Source: Procambarus clarkii (taxonomy: Eukaryota; Arthropoda; Malacostraca; Decapoda; Cambaridae). From it: a stretch of 64,000 nt of DNA. Shown piece after piece: positions 23,066 to 35,354 of the stretch (positions are counted from its first letter, which is position 1; each line of letters starts with the position of its first letter). Both the position numbers and the translations under genes were made by a program. The notes below the pieces were generated by a model. That model had not been told where the DNA came from. It saw only the letters and a list, made by a program, of their open reading frames with translations, and did not search any database. The stretch covers positions 10,752,270 through 10,816,269 of the forward strand of contig NC_091188.1 in the NCBI RefSeq assembly GCF_040958095.1, read 5' to 3'.

Positions 23066-23188
23066 CCCATAACATTACGTGCACGCAACAGTAGCCATCC
23101 ATAACAGTACGTGCACGCAACAGTAGCCATCCATAACAGTACGTGCACGCAACAGTAGCCACCCATAACAGTACGTGCACGCAAATGA
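23066..23188 (+). repeat. 32-bp tandem repeat, ~4 copies
   Basis: The unit ccataacagtacgtgcacgc plus aacagtagccat is repeated nearly exactly four times; the first copy has attacg for gtacg. Confidence 0.9.
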
Positions 23189-24048
23189 GGCCCAGCCATA
23201 ATAATAATACTACATTATCCATGTCAAAAAAAAGCATTTCATACGTTTTATAATGTATAAGACAAGATGTGAATGGGTCAATTTTGTATAGTCTGACATG
23301 AATTTGAAAATCAGATAAACTGTTGCCACAAAGTCCTTCATTCGTTCACGATATATTCCATTTGTAAACTGTTGAGACGTAATAACCTGAGTGAGTTGAG
23401 GTTTGACTATTTTTTTTTACTAACAAGAGGATACAGGAACAGACGATTGCTCACTCCTGTTAACAGGCTGAGAGCGTTCCCTTCCCACATGGTAAGTCTT
23501 ACTCCATTATAGTTTCCCCTTGAACACAACCCGCGTCTGTAACTGACATGTTGAGAGTGAATCAGACAAGTCGACAAGGGAGCATCTTTCAGTTAACAGA
23601 CTGTGAATCTGTGCATATCACATCGTAGGTATGGTTTGCGGCTCTCTGGCGAACTAGTGGCTGGAGGAGATAATATTGATGCTAATATTTTTCTTGCATA
23701 GGTTAGGTAGCCAGAGGAAAAGAGAAACGAAAATATTCTAGCAGTTTCGTGAATTTAAACACATTATCAATGAAAAATGCGTAAGCATTGTCTTCCTAAA
23801 CAATGAGTGGAATACACGAAAGTGCTCGGAATTTTTCCTTTCACTGGTGGCTATTCACTCATAACTGACTCAGGTGTTTTTTTTTTATTACTGTGGCCTA
23901 TATATTTTTATATGGTGGAATGGGTACTCATCATTGTTATTTCTGGTGGTAATCTCAAAACAAATGTTACGTTTGGGTTTTCTTGTTTATTGAGCGAATG
24001 CTTAGATTACTTCTCTTGTCATTACTTCTCTATATAGGAGAATTTTAT
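23189..24048. other. Unassigned interval with a weak exon candidate
   Basis: At 23437-23491 a 55-nt stretch, open in one frame (RRLLTPVNRLRAF), lies between an AG and gtaagt. The pyrimidine tract is 13 bases away from the AG, so the acceptor is poor; an alternative acceptor at 23466 would give 25 nt. Nothing else recognised. Confidence 0.25.
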
Positions 24049-24074
24049 TATATATATATATATATATATATATA
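24049..24074. repeat. (TA)n short tract at SINE-B 5' side
   Basis: 26 bp of TA just before the SINE-B leader hairpin. Confidence 0.9.
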
Positions 24075-24079
24075 ACTGA

Positions 24080-24247
24080 AAACATTGGTAGCCTCGGCTA
24101 CCAATGTCTTTTGTACGGTCACGGTTGGTCAAGTGGTTAAGGTACCAGGTACGCCAGTTGTATAGTGCCCCAGGCTGTCTGGGTTCGAGTCACTTCTGGG
24201 GTGTGGAGTTTTCAGTTGCATATTGGCTTGGGGACCATTCAAGCTTG

Positions 24248-24251
<4 letters not shown>
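24080..24251 (+). mobile_element. tRNA-derived SINE-B, copy 1
   Basis: A leader hairpin (acattggtagcc / ggctaccaatgt at 24082-24107), then a Leu/Ser-type pseudo-tRNA with box A TGGTCAAGTGG and box B GGTTCGAGTCA, then gtttttcagt and gaccattcaagcttgtctg, ending in (TA)n. Matches the cleaner copies at 36.4-36.9 kb. Confidence 0.75.

Positions 24252-24313
<62 letters not shown>
24252..24313. repeat. (TA)n tail of SINE-B
   Basis: 62 bp of TA directly following the SINE-B 3' end. Confidence 0.95.
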
Positions 24314-24316
<3 letters not shown>

Positions 24317-24579
24317 TGGCTTAGACAGGCTATATATCTCATGTAATTTATCGTGCTCTTACGCACCTGTTCCATCGTGTAAAATGTCTCATTTTTCACC
24401 CACACTACTTTGATCATGCTTAAAAAAAACCTATGTTGAAACGCCTAAAAGTTTTGGTTGGATTTTTTTTTATCATAATTGCTCTAAATGCTTAGAATTA
24501 AAGTCATTTGAATATTTATTTATAAAATTGAGGTTAATTGCAAAATAATATTTATTGACATTTATTACAAATATTGATG

Positions 24580-24815
24580 GCCAGATGTCCACGGTGCCGG
24601 AACAACCGTGGACATCTTCAAGAGAAAACTGGACGGTTTTCTAAGAGAAGTTCCGGATCAGTCGGGCTGTGGTGGGTACGTGGCCCTGCGGGCCGCTCCA
24701 AGCAACAGCCTGGTGGACCAAACTCTCACAAGTCGAGCTTGGCCTCGGGCCGGGCTTGGGGAGTAGAAGAACTCCCAGAACCCCATCAACCAGGTATCAA
24801 CCAGGCCAATTCACA
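24580..24815 (+). pseudogene. LINE C-terminal fragment (second LINE family)
   Basis: Read across a frameshift it gives VDIFKRKLDGFL, then a GGYVAL-like segment, SNSLVDQTLTS and GLGSRRTPRTPSTRYQPG, an ending common at the C-terminus of decapod non-LTR reverse transcriptases (the FK.KLD motif marks the end of the domain). The 3' part is GC-rich relative to its AT-rich neighbourhood. Confidence 0.6.
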
Positions 24816-25170
24816 TTTTATGTTCATCGCAAACCAACGTTCACGGGAGTGGCGTTACAATATTTAAGCATTTGTTCTAAACTATTGAAGATAAATACTA
24901 TTTAAGCCATAATAGAGCTTGCCACCATTGCTCTTGCTACTAGGCATTTGATATTGAGCTTAACTGCTATATTTTTGTCCATCTTTTCCAAGCAAAATCT
25001 TTTATAAAATTTTAGTCATTTATAGAATTACATTTACAATTTGTAAATGTTAAATTTTCCATAATTAAAATTCCTAGTCCTTAAAAATTTTATTACACAT
25101 ACTTTTTGACATGAGTAAGCTTATATATAATATAATCATATTCTAAACTGCTTCTTAACATTCTGAAAAA
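24816..25170. other. Unassigned AT-rich interval
   Basis: Nothing recognised; probably the 3' flank of the LINE fragment. Confidence 0.45.
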
Positions 25171-25174
25171 CAGA

Positions 25175-25480
25175 TTTACTTTCAGGTTCTGTCTATATGT
25201 TTGACAGAATCATTCTAAATCGCCTCTCACACAAAATAGGTAGACTAGGGGAAGGGTTTAATGGATTTGTTGAAATGCGGCGCACAGCTAATTGCATAAT
25301 AAATGATTTAGCCAATGACTCAGCCAAGTACTCTGTGTTTGTTAACATCAAAGGCGCTTTAGATAAGGCACATGGGATTGCGATCCTGGACGACCTTGCA
25401 TGCATGGGTGTCAAGGTAGGAGACTCCTGAAATGGATTTAAGACTATTTCACTGGCAACCTGTGCTCACGTGAGGTTTGT
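25175..25480 (+). pseudogene. LINE reverse transcriptase finger/palm fragment
   Basis: About 78 codons starting near MFDRIILNRLS, with TANCIINDLAND and FVNIKGALDKAHGIAIL. The last corresponds to the F.D.KGAFD block of non-LTR reverse transcriptases, which holds the first catalytic Asp; here it reads N for the usual D and L for F. The frame shifts after KVGDS into LLKWI-stop-DYFTGN, the next conserved block. Dead fragment from a different part of a LINE than the others in the window. Confidence 0.7.
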
Positions 25481-25989
25481 AAAAGCGGCCGCCCTCCTCT
25501 CACTAACACATTTCACACGTATTCGTGTCAATTGACAAGTATTCGTCAATTTTAATATCCGTCTATTAATAAAAGGTTGGCACTTATATAATTTAATATT
25601 ATACATATTAAAGTTCTAGGTAGAGTTAGGCGTTGGTTAAGTTAGACCAGGTGTTTAGGTTCTACTGACGATTATCTGTATTTGTAGTAGGTGGTACGTG
25701 AAGCATGTACAAAGATACGATATGAACAGAGGTGGTCAGGGAAGGAGTACCGATGAGCGCCTGGGTGCTTGCCCCGGGGTTCTTGTACCAGTCTCTGTTG
25801 AGAAGCACATATATAATAGATACCCCTTGTCGTAATTCCTTGGGGGTATACGGTCCATGTAGCCGGGAGGAAACTTGCTATTGAAGTCAGCAGTAATGTG
25901 ATGTCTTGAGGCTGACAAGAGAGACATGCAAGTTGATCTCAGCTCTTTTACTCTATTTAAAAACAGATTACATATAATATATGCTATCA
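25481..25989. other. Unassigned interval
   Basis: No recognised repeat or ORF beyond short frames. Confidence 0.4.
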
Positions 25990-26275
25990 TAAATTCGCAG
26001 AAGATGAAAGGTAAACTCGCAGATGATAAAGATAAACTCAGATAAAAATAAACCTACAGGTGATAAGCTTACAAATGATGAAGGTATACCCACAGATGAT
26101 AATTCTAAACTCACAGATAGTAAGGATAAACTCACAGATGGTAATGCTACTCACAGATGATAAAGATAACCTTACGGATGATAAAGATAACCTCACGGAT
26201 GATAAAGATAACCTCACGGATGATAAAGATAACCTCAGGGATGATAAAGAAAAGCTCACAGATGATAAACTTCAT
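25990..26275 (+). repeat. ~21-bp degenerate minisatellite
   Basis: The unit gatgataaagataacctcac plus g is clearest at 26155-26240 (four near-exact copies) and decays to the left. Because 21 is a multiple of three, a DDKDNLT-type repetitive frame stays open and is not a gene. Confidence 0.85.
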
Positions 26276-26339
26276 TAGATATCGACTATATTATTTAATT
26301 GTGAAAGAAATATTATCATCCGTTGTAATTGTGTCAAGC

Positions 26340-26620
26340 GTAGTGATGGTACAAGTTGAGACTGATGCTACCATTATTTGTTCGTAAGTTTTTTAGTTGT
26401 AAGGGGTACCATAGGTGCTGGTGCTACCATTGCTTGAAAGTTGTAAGGGTATCATTGCTCGTTTTGATTACATTGCCTATGAAAGAATCATTACCATTAT
26501 CTGTGATTGTGTCATTATCTGGTATATTACTATTACCTGTGGTTGTGAGTGTGCAAAATTCTGTGATGGTACCATTACCTGTGATGGTTCCATTGGCAGT
26601 GATGGCACCATCCCCTCCCC
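26340..26620 (+). repeat. Degenerate repeat rich in accattacctgtgatggt
   Basis: Versions of this phrase recur at least six times with variable spacing, forming a weak array next to the previous one. Confidence 0.45.
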
Positions 26621-27190
26621 GACTAGCGGTTGGTATACATTACCGATACGACGCAGGCGTCTCTCTCTCTCTCTCCGCCAGACGTCTCTCTTATTTTCAA
26701 GAAGATATTATTCTCCAGACTTATAGCGATGCCTGACAGGGAGAATGGCAGAGAGAGTGCAGCTGCACTTCGTGGCTCCCACCTAAGTGACCGACATTTG
26801 TCAAATATATTGTGTTTCTCGACAGCGATATCGGCTTTTGCTAAACTTGAGCAGAGGGAAGGAGGCAGAGGGGGATATATTGGCAATAACACCCTCCTGC
26901 CCCACCAGGGGGAAACTTTACCTTAGTAACACATTGGTAAGTCTTCACTGCATTACCCCCGTCATCTTTATACCAGTTTATATGGTTTTTAGAGTCATAT
27001 TCGCTGCTCAGTATCACTAAATTGATTTAGTATCGACTTTAAGCTGTATAGGTGATGTGAGCTACGTGAAATATGTCTGTGATGATGATGTAACACTGGT
27101 GATTGAAGATATTCAATAAGGATTTATATGTTTGTGATTATTCACATAATCACTAGACCCCTGATAATCTTATATTCTGTATTTTATGTG

Positions 27191-27192
<2 letters not shown>
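26621..27192. other. Unassigned interval
   Basis: Includes short CT runs near 26660. Two opposite-strand frames of 89-98 codons at about 26620-26926 mirror each other and show no known motif. Confidence 0.4.

Positions 27193-27194
<2 letters not shown>

Positions 27195-27276
<82 letters not shown>
27195..27276. repeat. (AC)n microsatellite
   Basis: 82 bp of CA directly before a hammerhead-like segment on the minus strand. Confidence 0.95.
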
Positions 27277-27277
<1 letters not shown>

Positions 27278-27310
27278 TTTTCACATGCGAAAAATAGAGA
27301 ATGCTAAACG

Positions 27311-27340
27311 CGTTTTCGGCTTAATTCACCTTCATCAGAG
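27311..27340 (-). other. Hammerhead-ribozyme-like core, minus strand
   Basis: The minus strand reads CTGATGA (27338-27332), 14 bases including GGT...GCC that can form a short stem II, then GAAA (27317-27314) and ACGCG. The 7-base CUGAUGA and the GAAA box are exact. The pair next to the core would be A-C, and stem I plus the cleavage-site side is unclear. It sits between (AC)n and (TA)n, as retroelement ends do here. Confidence 0.4.
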
Positions 27341-27374
27341 CAAAGTAGAATGAAGACATTCATTCTTCTTATTT

Positions 27375-27502
<128 letters not shown>

Positions 27503-27634
27503 CAGCAACTGATCAAAATTTGTATAAATAATAACAAATGATAAATAACTAATTTTAGATCAATAAATGTGTTTTTTTCTTTGGGTACGAGTTTAAATAT
27601 TCTTAGCATAGTAATGAATTTTGTTAACAGAAAG

Positions 27635-27715
27635 CGTAATTAGAGCAGCTTTGCCCCAGTATAATCAGATCAGCGTCGCTATCCGTATTAATCAGAGCAG
27701 CTTTGTCCCTCCGTA
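27635..27715 (+). repeat. Degenerate array, left half
   Basis: Words aatcagagcagctttgtccc and relatives; continues in kind at 28352-28510 on the other side of the family T insert. Confidence 0.55.
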
Positions 27716-27724
27716 GGTGAACCT

Positions 27725-28350
27725 CACTTCTCACTGTATATACACTGAGAGTTTACTTTAGTCCAGGGGCTATGTTTAAGATTAAAATATTCTTGGTGGT
27801 AGGTCCTTAGGCTGTTGTGGTGGCCTCAATATGCCTCCAGAGGTTGATAGGCCTTAATAATCCTCCAGAGGTTGATAGGCCTTAATAATCCTTCATAGGT
27901 TGATAGGCCTTAATAATCCTCCAGAGGTTGATAGGCCTTAATAATCCTCCAGAGGTTGATAGGCCTTAATAATCCTCCAGATTTTGATAGGCCTTAATAA
28001 TCCTTCATAGGTTGATAGGCTTTAATAATCCTTCAGAGGTTGATAGGCCGAAATAATCCTCCAGAGGTTGATGGGCCTTAATAATCCTCCAGAGGTGGAT
28101 AGGCCTTAATAATCCTCCAGAGGTTGATAGGCCTTAATAATCCTCCAGAGATTGATAGGCCTTAATAATCCTCCAGAGGTTGATAGGCCTTAATAATCCC
28201 CCAGAAGTGGATAGGCCTTAATAATCCTCCAGAGGTTAATTGGCCTTAATAATCCTCCAGAGGTGGATTGACCTTAATAATCCTCCAGAGGATGATAGGC
28301 CTTAATAATCCTCCAGAGGTTGATTGGCCGTAAGCCCAACACCAAGCCAG
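27725..28350 (+). repeat. Dispersed family T, copy carrying an internal array
   Basis: Begins ctcactgtatatacactgag agtttactttagtcc and ends ggccgtaagcccaacacca, the ends of family T copies elsewhere, but the internal gccttaataatcctccagag segment is tandemly amplified. Confidence 0.75.
27834..28330 (+). repeat. 28-bp minisatellite, ~18 copies
   Basis: The unit cctccagaggttgataggcc plus ttaataat repeats about 18 times; variants include cttcatagg, ccagattttg and gaggtggat. The single-copy version of this unit is part of family T (e.g. 48.96, 44.82 kb). Confidence 0.95.
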
Positions 28351-28351
28351 G

Positions 28352-28510
28352 TAATCTGATCAGCGTTATCCCCCCACAGTAATAAGAGCAACGTTGCCCC
28401 CCTCGTAGTAATCAGTGCAACATTGCACACCCCTCGTAGTAATCAGTGCAACGGTAATCAGAGCAACGTTGTCATACCCACCCCCACTCCCAGTAATCAG
28501 TGAAACGTTG
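28352..28510 (+). repeat. Degenerate ~30-bp array, right half
   Basis: Repeats of agtaatcagtgcaac with cgttgcccccc-like spacers, about five copies, matching in kind 27635-27715. Confidence 0.65.

Positions 28511-29178
<668 letters not shown>

Positions 29179-29255
<77 letters not shown>
29179..29255. repeat. (TA)n microsatellite
   Basis: About 77 bp of TA. Confidence 0.95.
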
Positions 29256-29256
<1 letters not shown>

Positions 29257-29332
29257 GTGAGTATTTCTTATCACCTTGAATTAATAAATGAACCTGGATT
29301 TAGTCATCTGTAAATTACAGAAATTTATCATC

Positions 29333-29389
29333 TATATAATGTCATACAATATAATTCTTTCGGTGAATTATATTGTATAACATTATATA
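29333..29389. repeat. Short imperfect hairpin
   Basis: tatataatgt atacaatataattc and its complement gaattatattgtat acattatata flank a tttcggt loop, with one mismatch position. Confidence 0.8.
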
Positions 29390-30490
29390 CACCTTAGTAC
29401 TGAGAGTAACGGTGCTAGTGAATCTGTGTCTAGTTCCGTAGTCCTCTTGTACCCAACAAGGACTGTCACATCTCACTTTTTTGAACAACTATCTTTCCTA
29501 TTAATTGTAAAAATTTTTTTAACAGACTAATTATACACATTGTACTTATACACCTTCAATTCTTCACAGAAGAGATAAACGAAAAGAACACTTACTGACA
29601 TAATTCAATACATACTTGCTTACTGGCGCTTGGCAACCGTTTAGGTCATGTGTCCCAAAGGGGGTGGAAGCCTAGTGGTCCGATTCTGCCGGGGGAGGAG
29701 GGGGGGGGGGCCCATGAAGACCCATGGGGAGAGAAAGTGGGTGGTGGGGGAGGGGAAGGGTGTTATCGGAGTGGCCCAACCACTCTTCCCCCTCAGTGTA
29801 CTTTAGTCAGGCGATCATTGTGCTCAAGGGTACAGCTCCAGTTCACTGACCTGGGATCAAGCTTGTTCACTGTCCAGTAAGTACGTTACCGGTATATAAT
29901 TTTAGGGGAAAGGGGGGGTTGAAGGGTCATTAACCCCGTGAGGGATATTAAGTCCAACACAAAAGCTGAACGCAGTTGTGCTGAACGAGGATGAGAATAG
30001 CTTGAGCTACCTCACCCCTTTGTGTGTATTTATACCTCAATAAACGTATTTCATCTTCAACACAAAAGCTTGCAGACCAACCAGTAAGTCTACCTTACTC
30101 CTGAATGCAGTCCAAGACTAAAGTAAACAATTTACATGCACCGAGAAATAGGATATACCCGTCGATTTATCAGATAGAGAATATTTCAAGCATTTATATA
30201 TAAGTATAAAAAAGTAAGTATTTTAAACTTTTATGGAATAATTGATACACGAAGTATCATCAGTTTATTACAAACTAGAGAGCTTACGGCTAATTTAAAA
30301 TATGTTATTAAAGGCTGTCAGTGAATAAAATATAATAAAATAAAAAAAATAATTAAATAGAGAAACTAATTGTATCCAAGACACCTCGCTGAACTTCGGT
30401 CATTTTGTACAGGAAAAGTTAGTTCACGAAGTCATTTGGTAAGCGTTTACAGACACGGGTTGTTTGATGGTGCTAGGTGAATAAAAATGT
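29390..30490. other. Mostly unassigned
   Basis: 29690-29770 is G-rich (gggggggggg, gtgggggaggggaagg). A family T remnant in reverse lies at about 30065-30170. No ORF of note. Confidence 0.45.
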
Positions 30491-30496
30491 AATTAC

Positions 30497-30824
<328 letters not shown>

Positions 30825-31077
30825 ACTCTGCACTTCTAAATCCACAAGCCAGGTCAGCAAAATTTCGGTTATTTTGTTCCCATGAGAAAAATAAAAGTTC
30901 ACCAAATTTTAAAACAAAATTGGAAAAATTGCAGTGCTCTTTTCCAATTACTTGCTGCGAAAATAAATTGGTTTGAAAAATCCGAAAACAAAATGATCAG
31001 ATTTGCTCTAAGTTTCGAATAGGAAAAGTGCATGGTTCACCGAATGTTTTTTCCATAGGCTTATCATGATCCCCCCC

Positions 31078-31255
31078 CCCCTTCCCTAGGCCCAAGCCTA
31101 CTTCTGTCCATCCCCCTGGATGTAACACACATCAGTTGCCTAACTCTCGGGTACCTGATTTCTACTAGGTGAACAGAGACATCAGGCGAAAGGAAATATC
31201 CTCCCAAACACTTCTATCCATCCGCAGGAATCGAACCCGGGACCCTTTCAGCTTT
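31078..31255 (-). mobile_element. tRNA-derived SINE-E, 5'-truncated
   Basis: The minus strand begins near box B GGTTCGATTCC, then gaggatatttcctttcgcct gatgtctctgttcacctagtag and ends in a poly-G run. A related body occurs at 58.80-58.90 kb, and a related head at 33.72 kb. Confidence 0.65.
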
Positions 31256-31712
31256 GATCCAACTTCACTTACAGCTGCATGTAGGTAATTCACAAAATCA
31301 CGGTGCATTAGTTAACGTTACGTGAACTTAGATCATTGGAGAAATTAAACTAAGTCCTTCAAAATACGAAACTATGATCCTATCATCCTGACAATAGATG
31401 CTCACAAGACAAAAAAAGTGTATCCCGGAAGTACCTAACTGGTACTCAACTGAGATTCTAAAAGTATATCATGGAGCAGCACTTGGGAATCTGAGGGTAA
31501 CCCAGAAGATTTAAAATCTCATTTGAGTGCCAGGTAGGTACAGACGCTTATACTTATTGCAAATATGTTGCATCTTTCACCTTGCTAGACTCCCTTTTGT
31601 CCAAGTCTCGAACTAAAACCACTAAGGCTGAGAGACTCGTGTAAAATACCTCGTTTATCATCTAGGTAGAGTTTTATCCTCATTTGGCTCGCTTGTAAAT
31701 TTTGTTTCTGCA
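31256..31712. other. Unassigned interval
   Basis: No recognised features. Confidence 0.4.
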
Positions 31713-31811
31713 AGCCGGAACAAATATGTTATCTTGAGTGAGTTAAACCGGAACAAATATGTTATCTTGAGTGAGTTAAGCCGGAACAAATATGTTATCT
31801 TGAGTGAGTTT
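31713..31811 (+). repeat. 33-bp tandem repeat, 3 copies
   Basis: The unit gccggaacaaatatgttatc plus ttgagtgagttaa occurs three times nearly exactly. Being 33 bp, it makes a repeated NRNKYVILSE frame that is not a gene. Confidence 0.9.
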
Positions 31812-32054
31812 AGTCATTATGAAACTTCGTCGAAGGTCAAGTCATTTAACAATGGCTCTGTTAAATATAGTAGTGCTTTGAATCTGTTGCCATTTTTTCG
31901 TTTGATTTGTTCGATCCAGATGGAGATACCTGGAAGAGTCACATAAATGTATTTTGTGAGCAAATTCGCATTACTAATGCCTGAAATTTAGCCAAGCAAA
32001 TAAGCGCTTGAACAGATAAAATCGCTGACAAAATGTAATGTAAGCATACAATGT

Positions 32055-32305
32055 AAGTGCAATGTAAACACACAACGGTACGAAGAAATACACAACGGTA
32101 CGAAGAAATACATAACGGTACAAAGAAACGCTCATCGGTTCACAGAAACAACCGTAAAAGAAATACAACGGTACAAACAAAGAAGCAAACACACAAAATA
32201 GTACAAAGAAGCAAACACAAAACGGTTCAAACAAAGAAGAGCACACAAAACGGTACAAACAGAGAAACAAACACACAAAAACGGTACAAACTAATACACA
32301 CTCAT
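32055..32305 (+). repeat. Degenerate A-rich tandem repeat
   Basis: Variants of aacggtacaaagaaacac recur about ten times at 18-22-bp spacing. Confidence 0.7.
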
Positions 32306-32387
32306 ATGCAATAAAAAACGCACTGTATACAAATGCGTTGAAACGTATAACGGTACGAGAAAACACTCTACAGGCACTTGTGTTTTT

Positions 32388-32645
32388 TTATATATATACG
32401 AGAGTTCTTACATTCTTGTAGAGTCACTAGCACACATTTCTGGCAAGTCCTTAATCCTAATATTCCCCGGTATATGACCCGCCAAATCGTTTAACAACCA
32501 GGTATCTATTCACTGCTGGGTGAACATAAGCTACAGTTAAAGATTGACGTCCAGTAAATCCTCCCCGGCCAGGATACGAACCCAGGCCAAAGCGCTCGCG
32601 AAGCGCCGGGCGAGTGCTTTACCACTGTGCCACTGGGACTGCATA
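32388..32645 (-). mobile_element. tRNA-derived SINE-C, copy 1
   Basis: On the minus strand: box A TGGCACAGTGG, ctcgcccggcgcttcgcgag and box B GGGTTCGTATCC, then a body with ggatttactgg, tgttcacccagcagtgaat and a tail ending actctcgtatatata. Matches copy 2 over its full ~250 bp. Confidence 0.75.
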
Positions 32646-33204
32646 GGTTTTGAATCAACACGAATCCTATCTTGAGGCTTTTACCAAAGTGAGGTATGTT
32701 TGGGTGCTTTCTCAAACACGTTATTCCTAATGAATGTTGGGTAATTATTCCGTATGTGCGTGTGTCTTTGCCTATATCGCAGCTAAACGTTATCTTCTCC
32801 TTGTTACAAATTTACATTAGATGACCAAGTATAAAAATAACGGCCCGGCTTTAGGTGTGAGTGTCGAAAATACTCTACTCGAGGATTTTCTGCTCCACTA
32901 AACTGATCGAGTTTCCCCTTATGGAAAAGAAAATGTATTCCCTTTTTAACCAGAAACATAACAAACAGAAACTCTGGTGCCGTTGCTCAGCAAGTCAGCA
33001 GGTGGACAGTGGAAACCTCGTTTATGTAAATCAGCCGATTGTGAGTAGCATTGTGATTTCTTGCTTATTGTTTTTAACAAAGAGAGCTATTTATGATATT
33101 TTCAAATGGAAATAAAAAACCTTATATGCTGAAATCAAAGAATTCATGCAATGGATTTGACGGCCGCTAAAATAGCTCACCTACCCACCGACATTTTAAC
33201 TTAA
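32646..33204. other. Unassigned interval
   Basis: A frame of 84 codons at 32861-33115 has no recognisable features. Confidence 0.4.
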
Positions 33205-33300
33205 GGCCTGAACATAGTCCAGGGCTAAAGTGTGTGTGTGTGTGTATACTTTATGTGTCAACCCGCTTCTCGGTGAATACACACTGAGAAGCGGTTTACA
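33205..33300. repeat. Dispersed family T remnant
   Basis: ctgaacatagtccagggcta aag, then (GT)n and cttctcggtgaatacacact gagaag, matching both ends of family T. Confidence 0.55.
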
Positions 33301-33553
33301 CCACACGGTAATATTATTTGTGGTGACAGGCGTTGGCGGATCAGGTCTTCACAAAGGAAAACTGTTCCTGGTTCACGTTTGTGTTCAAATGAATTTAGTA
33401 TATGATGTTCTTAATGAAATAATTGATTTCCCTAAGGACTTATTATTTATTATTATTATTTTATAATAAATATTATTTTTTAATTCTGAATTCCCCTTCC
33501 AGACATTGTTATTATTATAATTGGTCATATGTAGGACTTACTACGGTGTTGTC

Positions 33554-33599
33554 CTGACCAGCTTTACCTACGGCTTAAGCCGTAGGTAAAGCTGGTCAG
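33554..33599. repeat. Perfect 46-bp palindrome
   Basis: Two 23-base arms without spacer, centred on CTTAAG at 33574-33579; the outer ends read CTGACCAGC and GCTGGTCAG. A shortened version of the right arm (taggtaaag) recurs in the next 40 bases. Confidence 0.95.
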
Positions 33600-33718
33600 A
33601 TAGGTAAAGTAAAAAGTAGGTAGGTTAAGTAGGTAAAGCTTTCTGTATTTGACAGTGGAATGGAAAATCAAAGAGTATTTATCTTATCAGTTACCTCTTC
33701 ACTATACATACACCAAAT

Positions 33719-33845
33719 ATGGGTCCTGTAGCACAGTTGCCTACGTATTGACTTACAATCTGGGATTCGAGTTCGATCCGCGATCGAGAGAGAAATGGTT
33801 GGGCACGGTTCATATCACCAGATGCCTATATTTTCCTTGCTGTTA
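33719..33845 (+). mobile_element. tRNA-derived SINE-E-like element
   Basis: Box A TAGCACAGTTG, box B GAGTTCGATCC, then gaaatggttgggcacggttc atatcaccagatgcc. The body phrases correspond to the SINE-E group. Confidence 0.65.
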
Positions 33846-33921
33846 ATAGATACGGGGGAGAAAGGAGACTTTTGCGGGTTGCATCCTGGGCAAGGTCAAT
33901 AGTTTGACCTCGGTGGGGGGG

Positions 33922-33945
33922 GGGGGGGGGGGGGACCTCGATACA
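33922..33945. repeat. Poly-G tract
   Basis: About 18 consecutive G inside a GGTGGGG context. Confidence 0.85.
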
Positions 33946-34084
33946 GTACAGGTGTCCCCGGACGACGGGAATTATATCCAAATGCAGACGATGGGTCACA
34001 ATAACGGGCTGAAGATGGTATGACCAAATCATGTACCAGAGGGTTGAGAAACGGGCGTCCCTTCCTCTCTCCCATCACATACGG

Positions 34085-34120
34085 CTTGATAATGATCCAG
34101 GACGGACCGAAACGTTCTAT
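34085..34120 (+). other. Hammerhead-like segment, plus strand
   Basis: CTTGATAATGATCCAGGACG then GACCGAAACGTTC: a CUGAUGA-like box (one inserted T, one G-to-A change), a TCC/GGA hairpin in the stem II position and an exact GAAAC. Likely the remains of a retroelement end. Confidence 0.35.
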
Positions 34121-34145
34121 TGTGTGGTTTGGTCATCAATTATAT

Positions 34146-34654
34146 CCAAGATCAAATCATCAAGTGATCCACATTCTGTTCTACGCTCATATGTTTTTTT
34201 TTCATCCGTTGACTATCCATAATCAACTCAAGTAGCCCCAACATGCGATATGAAATTTCCCCGTATATGTGGACTCACATTTTCATCATCAATTTTCTCG
34301 TGACTTCAACATTTTGCCGGCCCGTCAGTATTTTAATTTCAGCCTCCACCCCACCACTCTCGCTAAACTTACTGCCTATATATATACATAATGTTTTAAC
34401 CATGGCCTATCCTCTCTCCGTTTCATTTAGCCGCGCAGACTTCATTTGTATATTTCCAGGAAATTCATTTATCAGCGCAAATCTTGTTATTCATCACTCT
34501 GAAAATCGCTCCTTTTCCTCCGATTACACTATCATAATAATAATATGATAATGTTGCTGGTAATCGTTTCTCCCCAGCAGTCCGCAGTCCTCTACCACTA
34601 CCGCTGACTGAGAAGATCGTAAGGCTATATAAATGAAAAGATGCAAAGATGCTT
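34146..34654. other. Unassigned interval
   Basis: The frame 34243-34548 (101 codons) is Ser/Ile/Phe-rich with no recognised motif. Confidence 0.4.
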
Positions 34655-34990
34655 CCTATCAGTGTATATACATGAGAGATTTTATTTAAACCCTAGATTA
34701 TGTTCAAGACTAAAGTGTACTTGCTGGTTGGTCAGTAAGATGTTGTGTTGGGCTTAATGACCTAGACGTTGGTAGGTCTTAATCTCACCACCAAAATAAT
34801 CCATTAAGGATAATGGGTACAAATTGCACCGTGGTGTGTATTCTGCTCCCCGGTGTATATAAAACTGGATGTTTGCTTTAGTCCTGGACTATGCTCAGTA
34901 GAAATCACAATAACGTGATGAATCAACAGACAGTGTACTTGTTGCTTGGTCTCAAAGTTTATGGGGTTGATAAGTCTTAGCTAAACACCA
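34655..34990 (+). repeat. Dispersed family T, two adjacent copies
   Basis: Each copy has a gtgtatata...gag/ggatgtttgctttagtcc start, tatgttcaagactaaagtgt or a similar phrase, cttgctggttggtcag, and a ttgataagtcttagctaaac or agacgttggtaggtctta end. The second copy is interrupted at 34896-34932 by a piece resembling SINE-A (ataacgtgatgaatcaac). Confidence 0.65.
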
Positions 34991-35088
34991 AACTAAGTCC
35001 ATTGCACTTTGGGACATATGCACAAAACATACATTCCCTTGCTTAATGTACATATATACAGTTTTCTCAGTTTTGAAGTTTGTTTAGT

Positions 35089-35218
<130 letters not shown>

Positions 35219-35354
35219 TTCCTGCCTGATCACTAAACTTCTCTTACGTCCTAAATAAGCCTTCATAGGCTGTTAGCACCTAAGCCCATCACCTAAACAT
35301 TTCCTTAGTCCTTCAGTAGGAACGCCAGAGGTAAGCCACTCAGTCTTCAGATAC

